A stretch of DNA of 64,000 bases, from NCBI RefSeq assembly GCF_002101735.1, contig NZ_LQPE01000038.1, positions 62,001-126,000 of the forward strand, written 5' to 3'. Shown here in pieces: positions 38,300-50,013 of this stretch (within the stretch, counting starts at the first letter, position 1; each line of letters begins with the position of its first letter). Source of the DNA: Mycobacterium kyorinense. GTDB taxonomy: Bacteria > Actinomycetota > Actinomycetes > Mycobacteriales > Mycobacteriaceae. The notes below the pieces were generated by a model. The model made no database searches, was not told the origin of the DNA, and worked only from the letters and a program-made list of their open reading frames with translations. The position numbers and the translations under genes were made by a program.

Positions 38300-39180
38300 G
38301 AGTCACCCCGTTGCGCATCCGGGCCGAAAGTGTCAGCGCGCGAACGACTTTCGATGACCTCCCGGGCCAGCTCGGCGATGCGCTGCTCCGGCACCTCGGC
38401 CGCGCCGTCGGCGCCGATGGTGACCGCGGTCGGGTAGATGCCGCGGACCAGATCCGGGCCGCCGGTGGCCGAGTCGTCGTCGGCGGCGTCGTAGAGCGCC
38501 TCGACGGCCACCCGCAGCGCCGAATCGCCGTCGGTCACCTGCGAATACAGCTTCTTCATCGACGAATTGGCGAAGATCGACCCCGAGCCGACGGACTTGT
38601 AGCCCTCCTCCTCGAGGTTCCAGCCGCCGGCCGCGTCGAACGACACGATGCGGCCCGCTTTCTCCGGGTCGGGATCGTCGAGGTCGTAACCCACCAGCAG
38701 CGGCAGCGCCACCAGGCCCTGCATCGCCGCGCCGAGATTGCCGCGCACCATGATGGCCAGCCGGTTGACCTTGCCGGCGAACGTCAGCGGCACGCCTTCG
38801 AGCTTTTCGTAGTGCTCGAGTTCGACCGCGTAGAGCCGGGCGAACTCGACGGCGATGGCGGCGGTCCCGGCGATGCCGGTGGCCGTGTAGTCGTCGGTGA
38901 TGTAGACCTTCTGCACGTCGCGCCCGGCGATCATGTTGCCCTGCGTCGAGCGCCGGTCGCCCGCGATGACGACCCCGCCCGGGTATTTCAGCGCGACGAT
39001 CGTGGTGCCGTGCGGCAGCTGGTTGCCGGCGCCGGGTTCGGCGCTGCCCGCACCGACCGGCAGCAGCTCGGGCGCCTGGCGACGCAGAAAGTCAGCGAAC
39101 GAGGACAGGTCTACAGGGTTGGCGGGGATTCCGGGAAGTGCTGAGTTGGTGGCCAGGCGATCGCGAAACGGCCAGGTCAC
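38296..39180 (-). CDS. prcB: 20S proteasome beta subunit PrcB
   Basis: Catalytic subunit of 294 residues. A propeptide of about 58 residues ends at the [15 protein letters not shown] junction, where self-cleavage frees the active-site threonine (Thr59 here). Lys in VALKYPGG and Asp in GDRRSTQGN complete the site. The ATG overlaps the pup stop by four bases, so pup-prcB-prcA are translated together. Confidence 0.96.
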   Translation of the reverse strand: MTWPFRDRLATNSALPGIPANPVDLSSFADFLRRQAPELLPVGAGSAEPGAGNQLPHGTTIVALKYPGGVVIAGDRRSTQGNMIAGRDVQKVYITDDYTATGIAGTAAIAVEFARLYAVELEHYEKLEGVPLTFAGKVNRLAIMVRGNLGAAMQGLVALPLLVGYDLDDPDPEKAGRIVSFDAAGGWNLEEEGYKSVGSGSIFANSSMKKLYSQVTDGDSALRVAVEALYDAADDDSATGGPDLVRGIYPTAVTIGADGAAEVPEQRIAELAREVIESRSRADTFGPDAQRGDS

Positions 39181-39371
39181 TGGCCGCCCTTTTGGACGTA
39201 CGCGCGCACGAAGTCCTCGGCGTTCTCTTCCAGAACGTCGTCGATCTCGTCGAGCAGGTCGTCGGTTTCCTCGGTGAGGTTCTCGCGACGCTCCTGGCCC
39301 GCGGCTGTGCTGGCGGTCAGGTCGTCATCGTCGCCGCCGCCACCGCCGCGCTTGGTCTGCTCCTGAGCCAT
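39177..39371 (-). CDS. pup: Prokaryotic ubiquitin-like protein Pup
   Basis: A 64-residue, intrinsically disordered tag. It ends YVQKGGQ, with the C-terminal Gln that Dop must deamidate to Glu before ligation by PafA. The central helix binding Mpa is seen in [21 protein letters not shown]. The ATG is at 39371, with a GGAGG-like site upstream (GGCAGCGATG region rich in purines). The dop gene lies 94 bp upstream. Confidence 0.97.
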   Translation of the reverse strand: MAQEQTKRGGGGGDDDDLTASTAAGQERRENLTEETDDLLDEIDDVLEENAEDFVRAYVQKGGQ

Positions 39372-39465
39372 CGCTGCCTCCTGCTATGTCATCGGCGGCG
39401 CATTACACGCCCGCCGGTCTCTCTACCCTACCGGTCGCCACCGACCTTTCCTCGGGTAACGAAGC

Positions 39466-40962
39466 TCACGTCGTCAGTTGTTCCACCAGCTCCGCCGCGC
39501 TGTCCACCGAGTCCAGCAGCGCCCCGACGTGCGCCTTGCTGCCCCGCAGCGGCTCCAGCGTCGGGATTCGCACCAGCGAGTCGCCGCCGAGGTCGAAGAT
39601 CACCGAGTCCCAGCTGGCCGCCGCGATGTCGGCGCCGAACCGGCGCAGGCACTCTCCGCGGAAGTAGGCGCGGGTGTCGGTCGGCGGGTTGTCGACGGCG
39701 TTGAGCACCTGCTGCTCGGTCACCAGCCGCTTCATCGAGCCGCGCGCCACCAGCCGGTTGTACAGGCCCTTGTCCAGCCGCACGTCGGAATACTGCAGAT
39801 CGACCAGATGCAGCCGCGGCGCCGACCAGCTCAGGTTCTCCCGGTGCCGGAAGCCCTCGAGGATCCGCAGCTTGGCCGGCCAGTCCAGCAGGTCAGCACA
39901 CTCCATCGGGTCGCGCTCGAGCAGGTCGAGCACGTGCGCCCAGGTCTCCACGATGTCGTTGGCGCGGGGATCGGGGTCGCGGGTGTCGACCAGCTTGGCC
40001 ACCCGGTCCAGATAAACCCGTTGCAGCGCAAGGGCGGTCAACTCCCGGCCGTCGGCCAGCGCCACGGCGGTGCGCAGCGACGGGTCACGGCTGATGGCGT
40101 GCACGGCGTGGACCGGGCGTGCCAGCGCCAGGTCGGTCAGATCGATGCCCTCTTCGATCAGGTCGAGCACCAGCGCCGTGGTGCCCAGCTTCAGATACGT
40201 CGAGGTTTCGGCGAGGTTGGCGTCGCCGATGATCACGTGCAGCCGGCGGTAGCGGTCGGCGTCGGCGTGCGGCTCGTCGCGGGTGTTGATGATGCCGCGT
40301 TTGAGCGTGGTTTCCAGCCCGACCTCGACCTCGATGTAGTCGGCGCGCTGCGACAGCTGGAACCCCGGCTCGTCGCCGGCGGGCCCGATGCCGACCCGCC
40401 CGGAGCCGGTGACCACCTGGCGGGACACCAGGAACGGCGTCAGCCCGGCGATGACGGCCGAGAAGGGGGTCTGGCGGCTCATCAGGTAGTTCTCGTGCGA
40501 GCCGTAAGAGGCGCCCTTGCCGTCGACGTTGTTCTTGTACAGCTGCAGCTTGGCCGCCCCGGGCACGCTGGCGACATGTCGCGCGGCGGCTTCCATCACC
40601 CGCTCGCCGGCCTTGTCCCAGATCACCGCGTCGAGCGGGTCGGTGCACTCGGGCGCGGAGTACTCCGGGTGCGCGTGGTCGACGTAGAGCCGCGCGCCGT
40701 TGGTCAGGATCATGTTGGCGGCGCCCACCTCGTCGGCGTCGACGACCGGCGGCGGTCCGGCCGAACGGCTCAGGTCGAACCCGCGGGCGTCGCGCAGCGG
40801 CGACTCCACCTCGTAGTCCCAGCGGGTGCGCTTGGCGCGCTGGATACCGGCGGCGGCGGCATACGCCAGCACCGCCTGCGTCGAGGTGAGGATCGGGTTC
40901 GCGGTCGGGTCCGACGGCGACGAAATGCCGTACTCGACCTCGGTCCCGATGATCCGTTGCAT
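39466..40962 (-). CDS. dop: Pup deamidase/depupylase Dop
   Basis: A 498-residue homologue of PafA and glutamine synthetase that deamidates Pup-Gln and removes Pup from substrates. It begins [19 protein letters not shown] with the ATP/Mg-binding Glu in GTEVEYG; the Dop-specific loop lies around [14 protein letters not shown], and [21 protein letters not shown] and [20 protein letters not shown] follow. Its length is typical of Dop and longer than PafA because of that loop. Upstream of it lies copy 2 of the intergenic repeat. Confidence 0.96.
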   Translation of the reverse strand: MQRIIGTEVEYGISSPSDPTANPILTSTQAVLAYAAAAGIQRAKRTRWDYEVESPLRDARGFDLSRSAGPPPVVDADEVGAANMILTNGARLYVDHAHPEYSAPECTDPLDAVIWDKAGERVMEAAARHVASVPGAAKLQLYKNNVDGKGASYGSHENYLMSRQTPFSAVIAGLTPFLVSRQVVTGSGRVGIGPAGDEPGFQLSQRADYIEVEVGLETTLKRGIINTRDEPHADADRYRRLHVIIGDANLAETSTYLKLGTTALVLDLIEEGIDLTDLALARPVHAVHAISRDPSLRTAVALADGRELTALALQRVYLDRVAKLVDTRDPDPRANDIVETWAHVLDLLERDPMECADLLDWPAKLRILEGFRHRENLSWSAPRLHLVDLQYSDVRLDKGLYNRLVARGSMKRLVTEQQVLNAVDNPPTDTRAYFRGECLRRFGADIAAASWDSVIFDLGGDSLVRIPTLEPLRGSKAHVGALLDSVDSAAELVEQLTT

Positions 40963-41006
40963 GACCTAAAGACTAGAGGGATGACGATGGCGACGAAGCC
41001 TTCGGG

Positions 41007-41067
41007 GCGAGCGTGCGCAAAACACGGGTGTGTCCGCATGTCAATCTGGGACACCCGCACGTTCGCG
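41007..41067. repeat. Dispersed intergenic palindromic repeat, copy 2
   Basis: About 60 bp: GCGAGCGTGCGCAAAA at one end, ATCTGGGACAC in the second half, and CGCACGTTCGC at the other end. It is nearly the same as copy 1 near 23.6 kb over most of its length. It lies between mpa and dop, which run in the same direction. Confidence 0.65.
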
Positions 41068-41077
41068 GGGAAGGCGA

Positions 41078-42904
41078 CTACAGGTACTGGCCGAGGTTGG
41101 ATTCCGTGTCGATGGCCCTGCTTGCGCTCGAGCTCTTGCCGGTGACCAGCGTGCGGATGTAGACGATCCGCTCGCCCTTCTTGCCCGAGATCCGTGCCCA
41201 GTCATCGGGATTGGTGGTGTTGGGCAAGTCCTCGTTCTCGGCGAACTCGTCGACGATCGAATCCAGCAGATGCTGGATTCGCAGACCCGGCTGGCCGGTT
41301 TCCAGCACCGATTTGATCGCGTTCTTCTTCGCCCGGTCGACGACGTTCTGGATCATCGCCCCGGAGTTGAAGTCCTTGAAGTACATGACTTCTTTGTCGC
41401 CGTTGGCGTAAGTGACCTCCAGGAACCGGTTGTCGTCGATCTCGGCGTACATCCGGTCGACGACCTTTTCGATCATCGCCTTGATGCATGCCGAGCGGTC
41501 GCCGCCGAACTCGGCGAGATCGTCGGCGTGCACCGGCAGCTCCTCGGTGAGGTACTTCGAGAAGATGTCCTGTGCCGCTTCGGCATCCGGGCGCTCGATC
41601 TTGATCTTCACGTCCAGGCGGCCGGGCCGCAGGATCGCCGGGTCGATCATGTCCTCACGGTTGGAGGCGCCGATCACGATGACGTTCTCCAGGCCCTCCA
41701 CGCCGTCGATCTCCGACAGCAGCTGGGGAACCACCGTGGTCTCGACGTCGGAGGAGACGCCGGTGCCACGGGTGCGGAAGATCGAGTCCATCTCGTCGAA
41801 GAACACGATCACCGGGGTACCTTCGGACGCCTTCTCGCGGGCCCGCTGGAAGATCAGCCGGATGTGCCGCTCGGTCTCGCCGACGAACTTGTTCAGCAGC
41901 TCTGGGCCTTTGATGTTGAGGAAGTACGACTTGGCCTCGCGTGCATCGTCGCCGCGGACCTCGGCCATCTTCTTGGCCAGCGAGTTCGCAACGGCCTTGG
42001 CGATCAACGTTTTACCGCAGCCGGGCGGGCCGTAGAGCAGCACGCCTTTGGGCGGGCGCAGCGCGTACTCCTTGTAGAGCTCCTTGTGCAGGAACGGCAA
42101 CTCCACCGCGTCGCGGATCTGCTCGATCTGGCGGGTCAGACCGCCGATGTCCTCGTAGCTGACGTCAGGCACTTCCTCGAGCACCAAGTCCTCGACCTCG
42201 GCCTTGGGGATGCGCTCGAAGGCATACCCGGCCTTGGTGTCGACCAGCAGCGAGTCGCCGGGCCGCAGTTTACGGGGCCGGGTGTCGTCGTTGAGGGCGT
42301 CGGGAATGCCCTCGGGCAGGTCGGCTGCCACCAGCGGCTCGGCGAGCCAGACGATGCGTTCCTCGTCGGCGTGCCCGACGACCAGCGCCCGGTGACCGTC
42401 GGCCAGGATCTCCCGCAACGTCGAGATCTCGCCGACCGATTCGTAGGTGCCGGCCTCGACGACGGTTAAAGCCTCGTTGAGCCGAACCGTCTGACCCTTC
42501 TTCAGCAAGTTGACGTCGATGTTCGGCGAGCACGTCAGCCGCATCTTGCGGCCCGAGGTGAACACATCGACGGTGTCGTCGTCGTGGGTGGCCAACAGCA
42601 CGCCGTACCCGCTGGGCGGCTGGCCCAACCGGTCGACCTCCTCGCGCAGCGCCAACAGCTGCTGGCGCGCTTCCTTGAGGGTTTCCATCAGCTTGGAATT
42701 ACGCGCCGCAAGCGAGTCGATGCGTGCCTCGAGCTGGTGCACATCGCGGGCGTTGCGCACAGCACTCTGGGGGCCTACCGCGCTCTCCAGCTGCTCACGC
42801 AGTATCGAGGCCTCGCGCCGCAACTCCTCCAGCTCGGCGGCATCGTCGCTGGACAAGTCGTGTTCGCGAGGGGCTCCGAACGCTTCACGCTCTGACTCAC
42901 CCAT
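41078..42904 (-). CDS. mpa: Proteasomal ATPase Mpa (ARC)
   Basis: A 608-residue AAA+ ring ATPase that recognises Pup and threads tagged proteins into the proteasome. The N-terminal coiled coil (about 20-90, [18 protein letters not shown]) binds Pup; two OB folds follow, then the AAA module with Walker A GPPGCGKT and Walker [10 protein letters not shown]. The C-terminal GQYL tail docks on the 20S core. The ATG at 42904 ([10 protein letters not shown]) has AAAGGAG seven bases upstream; the open frame further upstream is not homologous. Length is close to the 609 of M. tuberculosis. Confidence 0.96.
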   Translation of the reverse strand: MGESEREAFGAPREHDLSSDDAAELEELRREASILREQLESAVGPQSAVRNARDVHQLEARIDSLAARNSKLMETLKEARQQLLALREEVDRLGQPPSGYGVLLATHDDDTVDVFTSGRKMRLTCSPNIDVNLLKKGQTVRLNEALTVVEAGTYESVGEISTLREILADGHRALVVGHADEERIVWLAEPLVAADLPEGIPDALNDDTRPRKLRPGDSLLVDTKAGYAFERIPKAEVEDLVLEEVPDVSYEDIGGLTRQIEQIRDAVELPFLHKELYKEYALRPPKGVLLYGPPGCGKTLIAKAVANSLAKKMAEVRGDDAREAKSYFLNIKGPELLNKFVGETERHIRLIFQRAREKASEGTPVIVFFDEMDSIFRTRGTGVSSDVETTVVPQLLSEIDGVEGLENVIVIGASNREDMIDPAILRPGRLDVKIKIERPDAEAAQDIFSKYLTEELPVHADDLAEFGGDRSACIKAMIEKVVDRMYAEIDDNRFLEVTYANGDKEVMYFKDFNSGAMIQNVVDRAKKNAIKSVLETGQPGLRIQHLLDSIVDEFAENEDLPNTTNPDDWARISGKKGERIVYIRTLVTGKSSSASRAIDTESNLGQYL

Positions 42905-43050
42905 GTTGCGCTCCTTTCCCGCACCGGAATGTGGCACGGCGGATACTTCAACGCTACCGGCGATTTGGGATTCATGCGTGAACTCGAAATGGGGCGCGCT
43001 GACAGAACCGTTTAACATGACACCGATCTGGCCTAATCGAGAGGACATTC

Positions 43051-43551
43051 GTGACCGTGAAATCCCTAGCCACAGCTGCTGCAGCCGTCGCCGCGATCGG
43101 TGCGGCGGCCGCCGGTGTGACCTCCATTGCATCCGTTGCCCCGGCCGCGCCGCAAGTGCAGCCCGTGGTATTCGGGGTGCCGATGCCGCTCGATCCCGCC
43201 ACGGATGTCCCGACTCCCGACCAGTTGATCAGCGTCCTCAACGGCTTGCAAAACCCGAGTGTTCCCTTCGCGAGCAAGGGCTATCTGGTCGAGGGCGGCG
43301 TCGGCGGCGTCGAGGGACGCATCGCCGACCGCAAGCTGCAGCAGGCCGCCCAGCACGGTTCGCTGCCGCTGACGTTCCAGGTGGCCAACATCGCGCCGGC
43401 TGGGCCGGGTGCGGCGTCGGCGGATATCACCGCCTCGGGTCCGACTCTGGCGCCGACCACGCAGAACATCACGTTCGTCAACCAGGGCAGCTGGAAGCTC
43501 TCCCGCGCCTCGGCGATGACGCTGGTGCAGCAGATCCAGTCCGCGGGCTGA
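43051..43551 (+). CDS. Secreted MTB12/CFP-2-like protein
   Basis: A 166-residue exported protein. A signal peptide with a long hydrophobic Ala-rich core (residues about 5-28) probably ends near PAAPQV. The mature part ([49 protein letters not shown]) matches the low-molecular-weight antigen MTB12 (Rv2376c) as I recall it. The start is a GTG with GAGAGGA upstream. Function unknown; MTB12 is a major secreted antigen. lppK follows after 11 bases and shares the same domain type. Confidence 0.85.
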   Translation: MTVKSLATAAAAVAAIGAAAAGVTSIASVAPAAPQVQPVVFGVPMPLDPATDVPTPDQLISVLNGLQNPSVPFASKGYLVEGGVGGVEGRIADRKLQQAAQHGSLPLTFQVANIAPAGPGAASADITASGPTLAPTTQNITFVNQGSWKLSRASAMTLVQQIQSAG

Positions 43552-43562
43552 CCGCTGCTGCC

Positions 43563-44108
43563 GTGCCGGTTTCCAGGCACCTGCGGGCAGTCCTAAGCGC
43601 CGCCGCCATGGTGGCGGCGCTGGGGCTGCCGGGGTGTTCGAGCGGCGGTTCGGGCTCTCCCGCCCCGTCGACGTCGTCGTCGTCGGAAGCTGCACCGGCC
43701 ACGACGGCGGCCCCGCAGAGCGCCCCGGTGCCGGCGCCCGAAGCACTCACGGATGTGCTGTACCGCCTTGCCGACCCGGCGGTGCCCGGCGTCGAAAAGC
43801 TCAACCTCGTCGAGGGCGCAACGCCCGACAACGCCGCAGCTCTGGACAAATTCGCCAACGCGCTGCTCAATGGCGGCTACGCGCCGATGACCTTCGAGGC
43901 GCGCGACATCGCCTGGTCGGACCGGGATCCCGCCGATGTGGTGGCCACCGTCGACGTCAGCACACCCCGGCGCGGTGTGCCCGGATTTTCGTTCCCGATG
44001 GAATTCAAGCCGTACCAGGGCGGCTGGCAGCTCTCGCAGCGCACCGCGGAGACACTGCTCGCCTTCGGCGCTGCGCCACCCGGGGCCCCTCCGACGCCGA
44101 CGCCCTGA
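43563..44108 (+). CDS. lppK: Lipoprotein LppK
   Basis: A 181-residue lipoprotein. The N-terminal basic segment and hydrophobic core ([16 protein letters not shown]) lead to the lipobox LPGC with the modified cysteine at residue 25, followed by a Ser/Pro/Ala-rich linker. The domain that follows ([49 protein letters not shown]) matches M. tuberculosis LppK (Rv2116) and is related in fold to the preceding MTB12-like protein. The start is the GTG at 43563. Confidence 0.87.
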   Translation: MPVSRHLRAVLSAAAMVAALGLPGCSSGGSGSPAPSTSSSSEAAPATTAAPQSAPVPAPEALTDVLYRLADPAVPGVEKLNLVEGATPDNAAALDKFANALLNGGYAPMTFEARDIAWSDRDPADVVATVDVSTPRRGVPGFSFPMEFKPYQGGWQLSQRTAETLLAFGAAPPGAPPTPTP

Positions 44109-44115
44109 CGACACC

Positions 44116-45254
<1,139 letters not shown>

Positions 45255-45322
45255 CTAGCCTGCCAGCAGACGCGCCGACACCGATGCGCGGGGTTGTCGG
45301 ATACGGACTTTAGGCTGCGGGT

Positions 45323-46189
45323 ATGAGTGGCGAAGCGTCCCGGCCGGCGCTGTCGCCGTCGCGGGCGGCCGATTTCAAACAATGCCCGCTGCTGTACCGG
45401 TTCCGCGCGATCGACCGGCTGCCCGAGCCGCCGTCCATCGCGCAACTGCGGGGGTCGCTGGTGCACGCCGCGCTCGAACAGCTCTATGGTCTGCCGGCCG
45501 AGCAGCGCGTCCCCGACACCGCCCGCGCGCTGGTAGGCCCGGCGTGGGAGCAGCTGCTGGCCGAAGAGCCCACGCTGGCCGCCGACTTGGACGCCGCGCA
45601 GCGAAGCGAACTGCTCGATGAGGCCCGGGCGCTGCTGTCCGGCTATTACCGGCTGGAGGATCCGACGCGGTTCGATCCGCAAAGCTGCGAGCAGCGCGTC
45701 GAGGTCGAACTGGCCGACGGCACGCTGCTGCGCGGGTTCATCGACCGGATCGACGTCGCGCCCACCGGTGAGCTGCGCGTAGTGGACTACAAGACCGGTA
45801 AGGCGCCGCCGGAAGCCCGCGCGCTTGCCGAGTTCAAGGCGCTGTTTCAGATGAAGTTCTACGCAGTGGCACTGCTGCGCTCCCGCGGGGTGCTGCCCAC
45901 CCGGCTGCGTCTGGTGTACCTGGCCGACGGCCAGCTGCTGGACTACTCCCCCGACGAGGACGAGCTGCTGCGCTTCGAGAAGACACTGATAGCGATCTGG
46001 CGGGCAATCCAATCAGCCGGCGCCACAGGCGATTTCCGGCCCCGCCCGTCGCGGCTGTGCGACTGGTGCCCACACCGGGCGCACTGTCCGGTGTACGGCG
46101 GAACGCCGCCGCCCTACCCGGGCTGGCCGGACCATCCCGACGAGGGCGATCCGGACACCGTCCTGCACCGCGCGGATCCCGCGGCGTGA
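45323..46189 (+). CDS. RecB-family PD-(D/E)XK nuclease with Fe-S-type Cys cluster (Rv2119 type)
   Basis: A 288-residue nuclease-like protein. It has the N-terminal LSPSRAADFKQCPLLYRFRA with the first Cys, the active-site GFIDRIDVAPTGELRVVDYKTGK motif (Asp and Lys of PD-(D/E)XK), a Gln in LFQMKFYAVAL, and three late cysteines in LCDWCPHRAHC. With the first Cys they could hold an Fe-S cluster as in AddB/Cas4. No CRISPR genes are nearby. The stop overlaps the next gene as GTGA. Confidence 0.9.
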   Translation: MSGEASRPALSPSRAADFKQCPLLYRFRAIDRLPEPPSIAQLRGSLVHAALEQLYGLPAEQRVPDTARALVGPAWEQLLAEEPTLAADLDAAQRSELLDEARALLSGYYRLEDPTRFDPQSCEQRVEVELADGTLLRGFIDRIDVAPTGELRVVDYKTGKAPPEARALAEFKALFQMKFYAVALLRSRGVLPTRLRLVYLADGQLLDYSPDEDELLRFEKTLIAIWRAIQSAGATGDFRPRPSRLCDWCPHRAHCPVYGGTPPPYPGWPDHPDEGDPDTVLHRADPAA

Positions 46190-46962
46190 TCGGTTGTCAC
46201 TACCGTCGGCTCGGGGCCGACGGCGACGTCGTGCGGTTCGAATCCACCGACTTCACCCGCAGCAACTGGGCGTCCGATCTTCAGCACGGCTCGCCGCCGC
46301 TGGCGCTGCTGACCAAAGCCATCGAAGAGCTGCTGACCGGTTCGCCGCTGCGGATCGGCCGGCTGAGCCTCGACATCCTGGGTGTCATCCCGGTCGCGCC
46401 GGTGTCGGTGCGGGCCTGGGTCGAGCGGCCCGGCAAGCGAATCTCGTTGCTGGCGGCCGAAATGCATGCTGGCCGTCCGGTGGCGCGGCTGAGCGCCTGG
46501 GCGCTGGCCACCAGCGACACCGCCGACGTGGCCACCGACCGCTACCCGCCACTGGTCGAGGTCCCGGCCCGGCCGCTGCCGTCGTATTGGTGGAACGTCG
46601 GCGGATATCTGAAGTCGGTGGAATGGCGCCCGCAGCCCGACGATTCCGCCGGCGCGGCGGTGTGGTGGTTGCGCCCACTGGTGCATGTGGTGGATGCCGA
46701 GGAGGCCACGCCGCTGCAGAACCTGGCCATGGTCGTCGACTCCGCCAACGGCGTGGGCGCTGCGCTGCACCCCGAGCAGTTCACTTTCATGAATACCGAC
46801 ACCGTGGTGCATCTGCACCGGGCGCCGCACGGCAGTGACTTTGCGTTGCGGGCGCGCGGCTCGATCGGACCCGACGGGATCGGGGTGACCAGCGCGGAGA
46901 TCTTCGACCGCGGCGGGTTTATCGGGACGTCGGCGCAAACACTTCTGGTGCAACGCCGTTGA
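46186..46962 (+). CDS. Thioesterase-superfamily (acyl-CoA thioesterase-like) protein
   Basis: A 258-residue protein with the double hot-dog plan of TesB-like acyl-CoA thioesterases: an N-terminal hot-dog with NWASDLQHGSPPLALLTKAIEEL and a C-terminal one with MVVDSANGVGAALHPEQFTFMN. The GTG at 46186 overlaps the nuclease stop, so the two are coupled. Substrate unknown; it could hydrolyse a fatty acyl-CoA. The stop abuts that of the convergent oxidoreductase gene. Confidence 0.8.
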   Translation: MIGCHYRRLGADGDVVRFESTDFTRSNWASDLQHGSPPLALLTKAIEELLTGSPLRIGRLSLDILGVIPVAPVSVRAWVERPGKRISLLAAEMHAGRPVARLSAWALATSDTADVATDRYPPLVEVPARPLPSYWWNVGGYLKSVEWRPQPDDSAGAAVWWLRPLVHVVDAEEATPLQNLAMVVDSANGVGAALHPEQFTFMNTDTVVHLHRAPHGSDFALRARGSIGPDGIGVTSAEIFDRGGFIGTSAQTLLVQRR

Positions 46963-48333
46963 CTACTGCAGCGGCGACATCTCCTGCAGCATCGTGGGTA
47001 TCAGCTCGCTGACCGTGGGATGGATGTGCATGGTGCGTGACAGGGTGGTGTAGGGCGCCTTGGCGGACATCACATCGAGGATGGCGTGGATGATCTCGTC
47101 GCCGCCGACGCCGAGGATGGCCGCTCCCAGAATCTGTTTCGTGTCCGCGTCGACGACGACTTTCATAAAGCCTTGTGTCTCACCCTTTTCCACCGCCCGC
47201 CCGACTCGGGTCATCGGCCGCTGACCGAGCAACGCCGGGCGGCCCGAAGCGCGCACCTGCTCGACCGTCATGCCGGCGCGTCCCAAGGGCGGGTCGATGT
47301 AGAGCGCATACGTGGCGATGCGGTCGCTGACCCGGCGCGGGTCGCCGTCGAGCAGGTTGGCCGCGACGATCTCGAAATCGTTGTAGGAGGTGTGGGTGAA
47401 CGCGCCCTTCCCGTTGCAGTCGCCCATCGCCCAGATGTGATCCACGTTGGTCTTGAGCTGGTCGTCGACGGTGATGTAGCCGCGGGCGTCGGTCTGCACA
47501 CCGGCGCGCTCGAGGCCGAGGTCGTCGGTGTTGGGCCGTCGCCCCACCGCGACCAGTAGATGGCTGCCTGCGATCGCTTCCGCATCGGCTCGCGGTGTCA
47601 CCTCGAACCCGTTGTCCCGCTTGGTAACCCGGATGTCGTCGGCGTTGACGACGACGTCGATGCCCTCGTTCTCCAGGATCGTCCGGATGGCGGCCGAGAC
47701 GTCGTCGTCCTCGCGGGACGCCAATCGCGGGCCCTTCTCGACGACCGTCACCGCGGCGCCGAAGCGGCGGTACATCTGGGCGAATTCCAGCGCGATGTAG
47801 CTGCCGCCGATGATCACCAGATGCTCCGGCAGCACGTCGAGGTCGAGGATCGACACGTTGGTGAGGAACGCGACGTCGGAAAGCCCGGCGATGTCCGGCA
47901 CGACGGCGCGGCCCCCGAGGTTGAGGAAGATGCGGTCGCCGTGCAGCAGTTGGTCGCCGACCCGCAGTGTGTGCGCGTCCTCGAAGCGGGCATGGCCGCG
48001 GACAACCGTGCAGCCGTCCATGCCGGTCAGCCAGTCCTCGACACCTTTGCGGTCCTTGAGCATGATGTCGTCTTTGCGCGCCTTGACTTTCGCCATGTCC
48101 ACGCTGACCGATCCGGTGCCCACACCGTAGTCGGCGCCGCGCCGGGCCAAGTGTGCCGCGTGTGCGCTGGCCACCAACGTCTTGGTGGGGATGCAGCCGG
48201 TGTTGACGCAGGTGCCGCCGATCAGCTTGCGCTCCACGACCGCGACGCGCTGCCCCGCGGCGGTCAGCCGACCTGCCAGCGGCGGTCCGGCCTGACCGGC
48301 ACCCACCACGATCGCGTCGAAATGGCTTGTCAC
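46963..48333 (-). CDS. FAD-dependent pyridine nucleotide-disulfide oxidoreductase (mercuric reductase-like)
   Basis: A 456-residue class I disulfide reductase. FAD motif GAGQAG near residue 12, redox-active disulfide GGTCVNTGCIPTK near 43-48, NAD(P) motif GGSYIALEFAQ near 175, FAD ATG-like site GDCNGKG, and the C-terminal His/Glu pair HIHPTVSELIPTM are all present. It lacks an N-terminal mercury-binding domain and the C-terminal vicinal cysteines of MerA, so true mercury reduction is unlikely. Substrate unknown. It overlaps the DUF4126 gene by four bases. Confidence 0.87.
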   Translation of the reverse strand: MTSHFDAIVVGAGQAGPPLAGRLTAAGQRVAVVERKLIGGTCVNTGCIPTKTLVASAHAAHLARRGADYGVGTGSVSVDMAKVKARKDDIMLKDRKGVEDWLTGMDGCTVVRGHARFEDAHTLRVGDQLLHGDRIFLNLGGRAVVPDIAGLSDVAFLTNVSILDLDVLPEHLVIIGGSYIALEFAQMYRRFGAAVTVVEKGPRLASREDDDVSAAIRTILENEGIDVVVNADDIRVTKRDNGFEVTPRADAEAIAGSHLLVAVGRRPNTDDLGLERAGVQTDARGYITVDDQLKTNVDHIWAMGDCNGKGAFTHTSYNDFEIVAANLLDGDPRRVSDRIATYALYIDPPLGRAGMTVEQVRASGRPALLGQRPMTRVGRAVEKGETQGFMKVVVDADTKQILGAAILGVGGDEIIHAILDVMSAKAPYTTLSRTMHIHPTVSELIPTMLQEMSPLQ

Positions 48334-48812
48334 AGCACAGCTGTCGTTACCGCGATGGCGAAGCCGCCGAGCACCGCGACCGCGTCTTCGAGCAGCGCGA
48401 TGGACGGATCGTGGCCGTGTGCGGCGGTCAGCCTGGTGCGGGCTTCATAGCCGCCGAGAGTGCCCAGGACGGCGCCGACGGCGCCGGCGCCCAGCGCGCT
48501 CCAGGTGTAGCCCCACGCAGTGCCGATGACGGCACCGGCGAACGCGCCCAAGACGATCCGGGCGATGAACCCGATCGCGGCGGTGCGGCTCGGTGTGGCG
48601 GGAAGCTTGTCGGCGACCAGTTCGAGGACCGCCAGAATGCTCAGCACCGCGACCGTCACCGGGTGCCCGACCCACGAGGCCCAGGTCCCGTCCATGTTGA
48701 TCCAGTCCAGCAGCGCCGCCCATGCGACCACGGCGGGGGCCGTCAGCGACCGCAAGCCGGCGACCACGCCGATCAGCAGAGCGAGCAGCAGGACAAGGAC
48801 GTGCGTCGCCAT
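48330..48812 (-). CDS. DUF4126 membrane protein (Rv2120c type)
   Basis: A 160-residue integral membrane protein with about four hydrophobic stretches, beginning MATHVLVLLLALLIGVVAGL and ending FAIAVTTAVL. DUF4126; function unknown. It matches M. tuberculosis Rv2120c in position (next to hisG). Its stop overlaps the oxidoreductase start. Confidence 0.87.
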   Translation of the reverse strand: MATHVLVLLLALLIGVVAGLRSLTAPAVVAWAALLDWINMDGTWASWVGHPVTVAVLSILAVLELVADKLPATPSRTAAIGFIARIVLGAFAGAVIGTAWGYTWSALGAGAVGAVLGTLGGYEARTRLTAAHGHDPSIALLEDAVAVLGGFAIAVTTAVL

Positions 48813-48839
48813 GGCCAGGACGCTAACACGGGAACGCGG

Positions 48840-49691
48840 TCAGAATCGGCAGAACCTGATGTCGGAGGCCAGGATCGCCTTGGCCCCGATCGCGGCGAGC
48901 TCGTCCATGATCGCGTTGACGTCGCGGCGGGGCACCAACGCGCGAACCGCCACCCAATCCGGGTCGGCCAGCGGGGCGATCGTCGGCGACTCCAGCCCCG
49001 GCGTGATCGACGTGGCGTTGTCGAGGACCGAACGCGGGCAGTCGTAGTCCAGCATCAGATACTGCTGACCGAACACCACACCCTGCACCCGGGCCACCAG
49101 CTGGTCGCGGGCGGCACTGGGATGCTCGCCGGCGTCGGCTCGCTCGATGAGCACCGCCTCCGAATCACACAGCGGCTCACCGAAAGCCACCAAGTCGTGC
49201 AGGCTCAGGGTTCGGCCCGAACCCACCACGTCGGCGATGGCATCGGCCACTCCCAGTTGCACCGAGATCTCCACCGCGCCGTCGAGCCGGATCACCGTGG
49301 CTTTGATTCCCTTGGCCGCCAAGTCTTTTCGCACCAGGTTCGGGTAGGCGGTGGCGATCCGCCGGCCTGCCAGATCGGCGGTGGTCCAGTCACGACCGGC
49401 CGGCGCCGCGTACCGGAAACTCGACGACCCGAACCCCAGCGACAACCGTTCGGCCACCGGCGCCTCGGACTCGCGGGCCAAATCCCGGCCGGTGATCCCG
49501 AAGTCGAGATCCCCCGACCCGACATAGATCGCGATGTCCTTGGGGCGCAGGAAGAAGAACTCGACGTTGTTCACCGGGTCGAGGACGGTCAGGTCCTTGG
49601 GATCGGTGCGACGACGGTATCCGGCCTCGGCGAGGATCTCGGCGGCCGGCTCACTGAGTGCTCCCTTGTTGGGGACGGCGACGCGCAGCAT
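48840..49691 (-). CDS. hisG: ATP phosphoribosyltransferase HisG
   Basis: First committed enzyme of histidine synthesis, joining ATP and PRPP. At 283 residues it is the long form, with a C-terminal ACT-like domain ([20 protein letters not shown] onward) for feedback inhibition by histidine. It has the N-terminal [16 protein letters not shown] and the PRPP site DVVGSGRTL. The ATG shares one base with the hisE stop (TGATG). Confidence 0.96.
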   Translation of the reverse strand: MLRVAVPNKGALSEPAAEILAEAGYRRRTDPKDLTVLDPVNNVEFFFLRPKDIAIYVGSGDLDFGITGRDLARESEAPVAERLSLGFGSSSFRYAAPAGRDWTTADLAGRRIATAYPNLVRKDLAAKGIKATVIRLDGAVEISVQLGVADAIADVVGSGRTLSLHDLVAFGEPLCDSEAVLIERADAGEHPSAARDQLVARVQGVVFGQQYLMLDYDCPRSVLDNATSITPGLESPTIAPLADPDWVAVRALVPRRDVNAIMDELAAIGAKAILASDIRFCRF

Positions 49692-49972
49692 CACAGCTTC
49701 CGATACACGTCGTCGAGCGAGAGCCCCCGCGCGATCATCAGCACCTGCGTCCAGTACAGCAATTGGCTGATCTCCTCGGCGAGAGCGTCGTCGGGCTCGT
49801 GTTCGGCCGCCAGCCACACTTCGCCGGCCTCTTCGAGGATCTTCTTGCCGACGGCGTGCACCCCGCTGTCGAGCGCGGCCACCGTGCCGCTGCCGGGCGG
49901 CCTGGTGCGGGCGCGCTCGCCGAGTTCGGCGAACAGATCTTCGAACGTCTTCACGGCCAGCGATTGTTTCAT
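49691..49972 (-). CDS. hisE: Phosphoribosyl-ATP pyrophosphatase HisE
   Basis: A 93-residue MazG-fold enzyme that hydrolyses PR-ATP to PR-AMP, the second step of histidine synthesis; the length is the same as in M. tuberculosis. The metal-binding motif [16 protein letters not shown] and the later EEISQLLYW are present. It is coupled to hisG by a one-base overlap. Copy 3 of the intergenic repeat lies just upstream. Confidence 0.96.
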   Translation of the reverse strand: MKQSLAVKTFEDLFAELGERARTRPPGSGTVAALDSGVHAVGKKILEEAGEVWLAAEHEPDDALAEEISQLLYWTQVLMIARGLSLDDVYRKL

Positions 49973-50013
49973 GCGCCGGTCAGCAAAGTCACGGCAATTT
50001 CGCGCCACCTCCC

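Noticed and set aside
45323..46189. Cas4-like nuclease hinting at a CRISPR system
   Set aside because: The protein has the RecB/Cas4 fold with a cysteine cluster, but no cas genes or regularly spaced repeats exist in the window; it is the common mycobacterial Rv2119-type gene.
46963..48333. Functional mercuric reductase
   Set aside because: There is no N-terminal heavy-metal domain, no C-terminal CC pair and no merR or merT neighbour; it is a generic disulfide oxidoreductase.
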